A stretch of DNA of 8,284 nucleotides from JAAYHG01 sp012735455. Lineage in GTDB: Bacteria > Bacillota > DTU030 > DUMP01. Positions 7,101 to 8,284 of this stretch are shown here, one piece after another. The notes beneath the pieces were generated by a model. The model was not told where the DNA came from. It was given only the letters and a program-made list of their open reading frames with translations, and did no database searches. The position numbers were made by a program, and so were the translations under genes. Each line of letters opens with the position of its first letter. The first letter of the stretch is position 1. The stretch spans positions 1 to 8,284 of the forward strand of contig JBMNIX010000004.1 in NCBI GenBank assembly GCA_050951365.1. The letters run 5' to 3'.

Positions 7101-8284
7101 TTTGATCAAATATCCAATACGCATCGCTGTCTGCATTATAGGATATATCTTCTACAAAGAACGGGGTGCTGAATTCTCTCGTGCCAGAAGCATATAGCTC
7201 TGCATGCTTCTCCAGCACCGCTGTGTTTGTTGCTAGAAGTTTGTCGCCAGCATAGAGTTTAACTTCTATGGACTTTACATCGTCAAAGTTAAACTCGTCT
7301 GCAAGTTTCCAGCCTACGTTGATACCTTTGTAATCAGTACCCTTATGAGTGTTGAAGTTGGTCATCATAGCCGCATCTTCTGAAATTGCTTCTAGGAACA
7401 GGCTATCCCAAGGTGCATGGGCATCTGCTAAACTGTCGGCAACAAAGGTTCTAGCTTCACCTACTTTTCCGGTGATAGTTAATACTGCCTTAGTTGGCTT
7501 ATCGGACTGCTCTAATTTCTTTTGATCAAATATCCAATACGCATCGCTGTCTGCATTATAGGATATATCTTCTACAAAGAACGGGGTGCTGAATTCTCTC
7601 GTGCCAGAAGCATATAGCTCTGCATGCTTCTCCAGCACCGCTGTGTTTGTTGCTAGAAGTTTGTCGCCAGCATAGAGTTTAACTTCTATGGACTTTACAT
7701 CGTCAAAGTTAAACTCGTCTGCAAGTTTCCAGCCTACGTTGATACCTTTGTAATCAGTACCCTTATGAGTGTTGAAGTTGGTCATCATAGCCGCATCTTC
7801 TGAAATTGCTTCTAGGAACAGGCTATCCCAAGGTGCATGGGCATCTGCTAAACTGTCGGCAACAAAGGTTCTAGCTTCACCTACTTTTCCGGTGATAGTT
7901 AATACTGCCTTAGTTGGCTTATCGGACTGCTCTAATTTCTTTTGATCAAATATCCAATACGCATCGCTGTCTGCATTATAGGATATATCTTCTACAAAGA
8001 ACGGGGTGCTGAATTCTCTCGTGCCAGAAGCATATAGCTCTGCATGCTTCTCCAGCACCGCTGTGTTTGTTGCTAGAAGTTTGTCGCCAGCATAGAGTTT
8101 AACTTCTATGGACTTTACATCGTCAAAGTTAAACTCGTCTGCAAGTTTCCAGCCTACGTTGATACCTTTGTAATCAGTACCCTTATGAGTGTTGAAGTTG
8201 GTCATCATAGCCGCATCTTCTGAAATTGCTTCTAGGAACAGGCTATCCCAAGGTGCATGGGCATCTGCTAAACTGTCGGCAACA
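784..8284 (-). CDS. Giant tandem-repeat protein, probable secreted or surface stalk, 5'-partial
   Basis: The frame is open from the window edge to a TAA at 784-786, followed at once by a second TAA (781-783). At least 2,499 residues are present. The methionine codon at 8208 is not the start: 25 in-frame codons upstream of it are the end of another repeat unit, so the N-terminus is outside the window. The protein is one module repeated: a partial and seven full 140-aa A units, ten 136-aa B units and one 133-aa C unit. The shared module core runs MTNFNTHKG, DYKG, NVGW, FNFDDV, EVKLYA, LLATNTAVL, GT.EFSTPF, YW.F, KPT, ITGK and SLAD, and ends W.SLF. Alternating hydrophobic strands separated by G/D/N turns suggest a beta-sandwich. 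No cysteine is present, and acidic residues clearly outnumber basic ones (roughly 22 to 13 in a B unit). There is no LPXTG motif, membrane helix or catalytic motif; any signal peptide, wall-binding or enzyme domain would be N-terminal. I cannot name the family. Confidence 0.9.
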   Translation of the reverse strand, partial: VADSLADAHAPWDSLFLEAISEDAAMMTNFNTHKGTDYKGINVGWKLADEFNFDDVKSIEVKLYAGDKLLATNTAVLEKHAELYASGTREFSTPFFVEDISYNADSDAYWIFDQKKLEQSDKPTKAVLTITGKVGEARTFVADSLADAHAPWDSLFLEAISEDAAMMTNFNTHKGTDYKGINVGWKLADEFNFDDVKSIEVKLYAGDKLLATNTAVLEKHAELYASGTREFSTPFFVEDISYNADSDAYWIFDQKKLEQSDKPTKAVLTITGKVGEARTFVADSLADAHAPWDSLFLEAISEDAAMMTNFNTHKGTDYKGINVGWKLADEFNFDDVKSIEVKLYAGDKLLATNTAVLEKHAELYASGTREFSTPFFVEDISYNADSDAYWIFDQKKLEQSDKPTKAVLTITGKVGEARTFVADSLADAHAPWDSLFLEAISEDAAMMTNFNTHKGTDYKGINVGWKLADEFNFDDVKSIEVKLYAGDKLLATNTAVLEKHAELYASGTREFSTPFFVEDISYNADSDAYWIFDQKKLEQSDKPTKAVLTITGKVGEARTFVADSLADAHAPWDSLFLEAISEDAAMMTNFNTHKGTDYKGINVGWKLADEFNFDDVKSIEVKLYAGDKLLATNTAVLEKHAELYASGTREFSTPFFVEDISYNADSDAYWIFDQKKLEQSDKPTKAVLTITGKVGEARTFVADSLADAHAPWDSLFLEAISEDAAMMTNFNTHKGTDYKGINVGWKLADEFNFDDVKSIEVKLYAGDKLLATNTAVLEKHAELYASGTREFSTPFFVEDISYNADSDAYWIFDQKKLEQSDKPTKAVLTITGKVGEARTFVADSLADAHAPWDSLFLEAISEDAAMMTNFNTHKGTDYKGINVGWKLADEFNFDDVKSIEVKLYAGDKLLATNTAVLEKHAELYASGTREFSTPFFVEDISYNADSDAYWIFDQKKLEQSDKPTKAVLTITGKVGEARTFVADSLADAHAPWDSLFPEAISEEAATMTNFNTHKGDDYKGVNVGWKLADGFNFDDVKSIEVKLYADNELLATNTAVLEKHAALYAKGTREFSTPFAIETIQDDYWIFGEWEAAKSKKPTRVELIITGKIGDSQTFENTSLADVAGMEWDSLFLAELPENAATMTNFNTHKGDDYKGVNVGWKLADGFNFDDVKSIEVKLYADNELLATNTAVLGKHASLYAEGTREFSTPFAIETIQDDYWIFGEWEAAKSKKPTRVELIITGKIGDSQTFENTSLADVAGMEWDSLFLAELPKNAATMTNFNTHKGDDYKGVNVGWKLADGFNFDDVKSIEVKLYADNELLATNTAVLGKHASLYAEGTREFSTPFAIETIQDDYWIFGEWEAAKSKKPTRVELIITGKIGDSQTFENTSLADVAGMEWDSLFLAELPKNAATMTNFNTHKGDDYKGVNVGWKLADGFNFDDVKSIEVKLYADNELLATNTAVLGKHASLYAEGTREFSTPFAIETIQDDYWIFGEWEAAKSKKPTRVELIITGKIGDSQTFENTSLADVAGMEWDSLFLAELPENAATMTNFNTHKGDDYKGVNVGWKLADGFNFDDVKSIEVKLYADNELLATNTAVLGKHASLYAEGTREFSTPFAIETIQDDYWIFGEWEAAKSKKPTRVELIITGKIGDSQTFENTSLADVAGMEWDSLFLAELPENAATMTNFNTHKGDDYKGVNVGWKLADGFNFDDVKSIEVKLYADNELLATNTAVLGKHASLYAEGTREFSTPFAIETIQDDYWIFGEWEAAKSKKPTRVELIITGKIGDSQTFENTSLADVAGMEWDSLFLAELPENAATMTNFNTHKGDDYKGVNVGWKLADGFNFDDVKSIEVKLYADNELLATNTAVLGKHASLYAEGTREFSTPFAIETIQDDYWIFGEWEAAKSKKPTRVELIITGKIGDSQTFENTSLADVAGMEWDSLFLAELPKNAATMTNFNTHKGDDYKGVNVGWKLADGFNFDDVKSIEVKLYADNELLATNTAVLGKHASLYAEGTREFSTPFAIETIQDDYWIFGEWEAAKSKKPTRVELIITGKIGDSQTFENTSLADVAGMEWDSLFLAELPENAATMTNFNTHKGDDYKGVNVGWKLADGFNFDDVKSIEVKLYADNELLATNTAVLGKHASLYAEGTREFSTPFAIETIQDDYWIFGEWEAAKSKKPTRVELIITGKIGDSQTFENTSLADVAGMEWDSLFLAELPENAATMTNFNTHKGDDYKGVNVGWKLADGFNFDDVKSIEVKLYADNELLATNTAVLEKHASLYAEGTREFSTPFAIETIQDDYWIFGEWEAAKSKKPTRVELIITGKIGDPQTFENTSLADVAGMEWDSLFPAAISEEAATMTNFNTHKGTDYKGVNVGWTLADDFNFDDVASLEVKLYAGDDLLATNTAVLEKHAELFVEGTKEFSTPFSVENGNYGDDPYWTFGNPLTDKDQKPTKVELVITGKVGGAQIFENTSLADVAGMEWHSLFPEED
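1186..5265 (-). repeat. Class B tandem array, ten 408-bp units
   Basis: Units in coding order: 5265-4858, 4857-4450, 4449-4042, 4041-3634, 3633-3226, 3225-2818, 2817-2410, 2409-2002, 2001-1594 and 1593-1186. Units 2-9 appear identical apart from a linker switch between LPEN and LPKN. The first unit is distinct (LEKHAALYAKG), and the last has LEKHA, GDPQTF and the linker LFPAAISEEAAT. Each 136-aa unit contains IQDDYWIFGEW and ADVAGMEWDSLF. Linker states from unit 1 to 9 are E, K, K, E, E, E, K, E, E. The unit length keeps the reading frame. Confidence 0.95.
5266..8284 (-). repeat. Class A tandem array, 420-bp units (7 full plus 1 partial)
   Basis: Full units in coding order: 8205-7786, 7785-7366, 7365-6946, 6945-6526, 6525-6106, 6105-5686 and 5685-5266; the tail of an earlier unit fills 8284-8206. 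By eye the units are identical except for one silent change at 6124 (an Ile codon, ATC for ATT) and the last 30 bases or so of the final unit (5266-5296). There the linker reads LFPEAISEEAAT instead of LFLEAISEDAAM. The unit is an exact multiple of three, so gain or loss of copies keeps the frame. Class A differs from B by a longer segment before YW (SYNADSDA) and by ADAHAPW in place of ADVAGMEW. The array continues past the window edge, so the total copy number is unknown. Confidence 0.95.

Noticed and set aside
8203..8208. Tandem ATG codons at the 5' end of the longest Met-initiated frame, as a gene start
   Set aside because: The frame continues upstream to the window edge as the tail of another A unit, the same ATG pair occurs in the internal A units, and no good Shine-Dalgarno precedes it.
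784..8284. Regularly spaced repeats as a CRISPR array
   Set aside because: The repeats are 408 and 420 bp, contiguous, coding and without unique spacers.

Overview
The window is bacterial. The A+T-rich intergenic DNA, purine-rich Shine-Dalgarno sequences and low-to-mid G+C coding sequence suggest a Bacillota (Clostridia-like) genome. That placement is an inference, since no rRNA or marker gene is present. All supported genes lie on the minus strand, so transcription runs from high to low coordinates.

Region 784-8284 (over 90% of the window) is one open reading frame, the 3' part of a giant repeat protein. At least 2,499 residues are visible and the 5' end is outside the window. It consists of three classes of one homologous module. 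Class A is 140 aa (420 bp): seven full copies plus a partial copy at the window edge. Class B is 136 aa (408 bp): ten copies. Class C is a single 133-aa C-terminal module ending at tandem TAA stops. Within a class the units are almost identical at DNA level. The linkers at the class borders (A to B and B to C) share a signature that differs from the linkers inside each array. This suggests that an ancestral A-B-C protein expanded by separate amplification of A and of B. The modules look like cysteine-free, acidic, beta-rich domains. The visible part has no sorting signal, membrane segment or catalytic domain, so a secreted or surface stalk role is plausible but unproven.

Region 299-783 has no gene. 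It holds a strong intrinsic terminator for the giant gene (683-730), a second GC-rich hairpin (632-681), a long inverted repeat (472-536), some smaller repeats, and the probable promoter/operator of the next operon (about 324-375). That promoter region contains a 14-bp perfect palindrome and TGTACA-type motifs.

Region 1-265 starts a second operon on the same strand: a short Phd/YefM-fold antitoxin-like protein, then, 20 nt later, the first ten codons of a gene whose N-terminus (MAVKKSELYS) matches from memory the start of type I restriction-modification HsdM. No toxin gene lies between them. The simplest reading is that the Phd-like protein regulates, or is otherwise linked to, a type I R-M operon running off the left edge.
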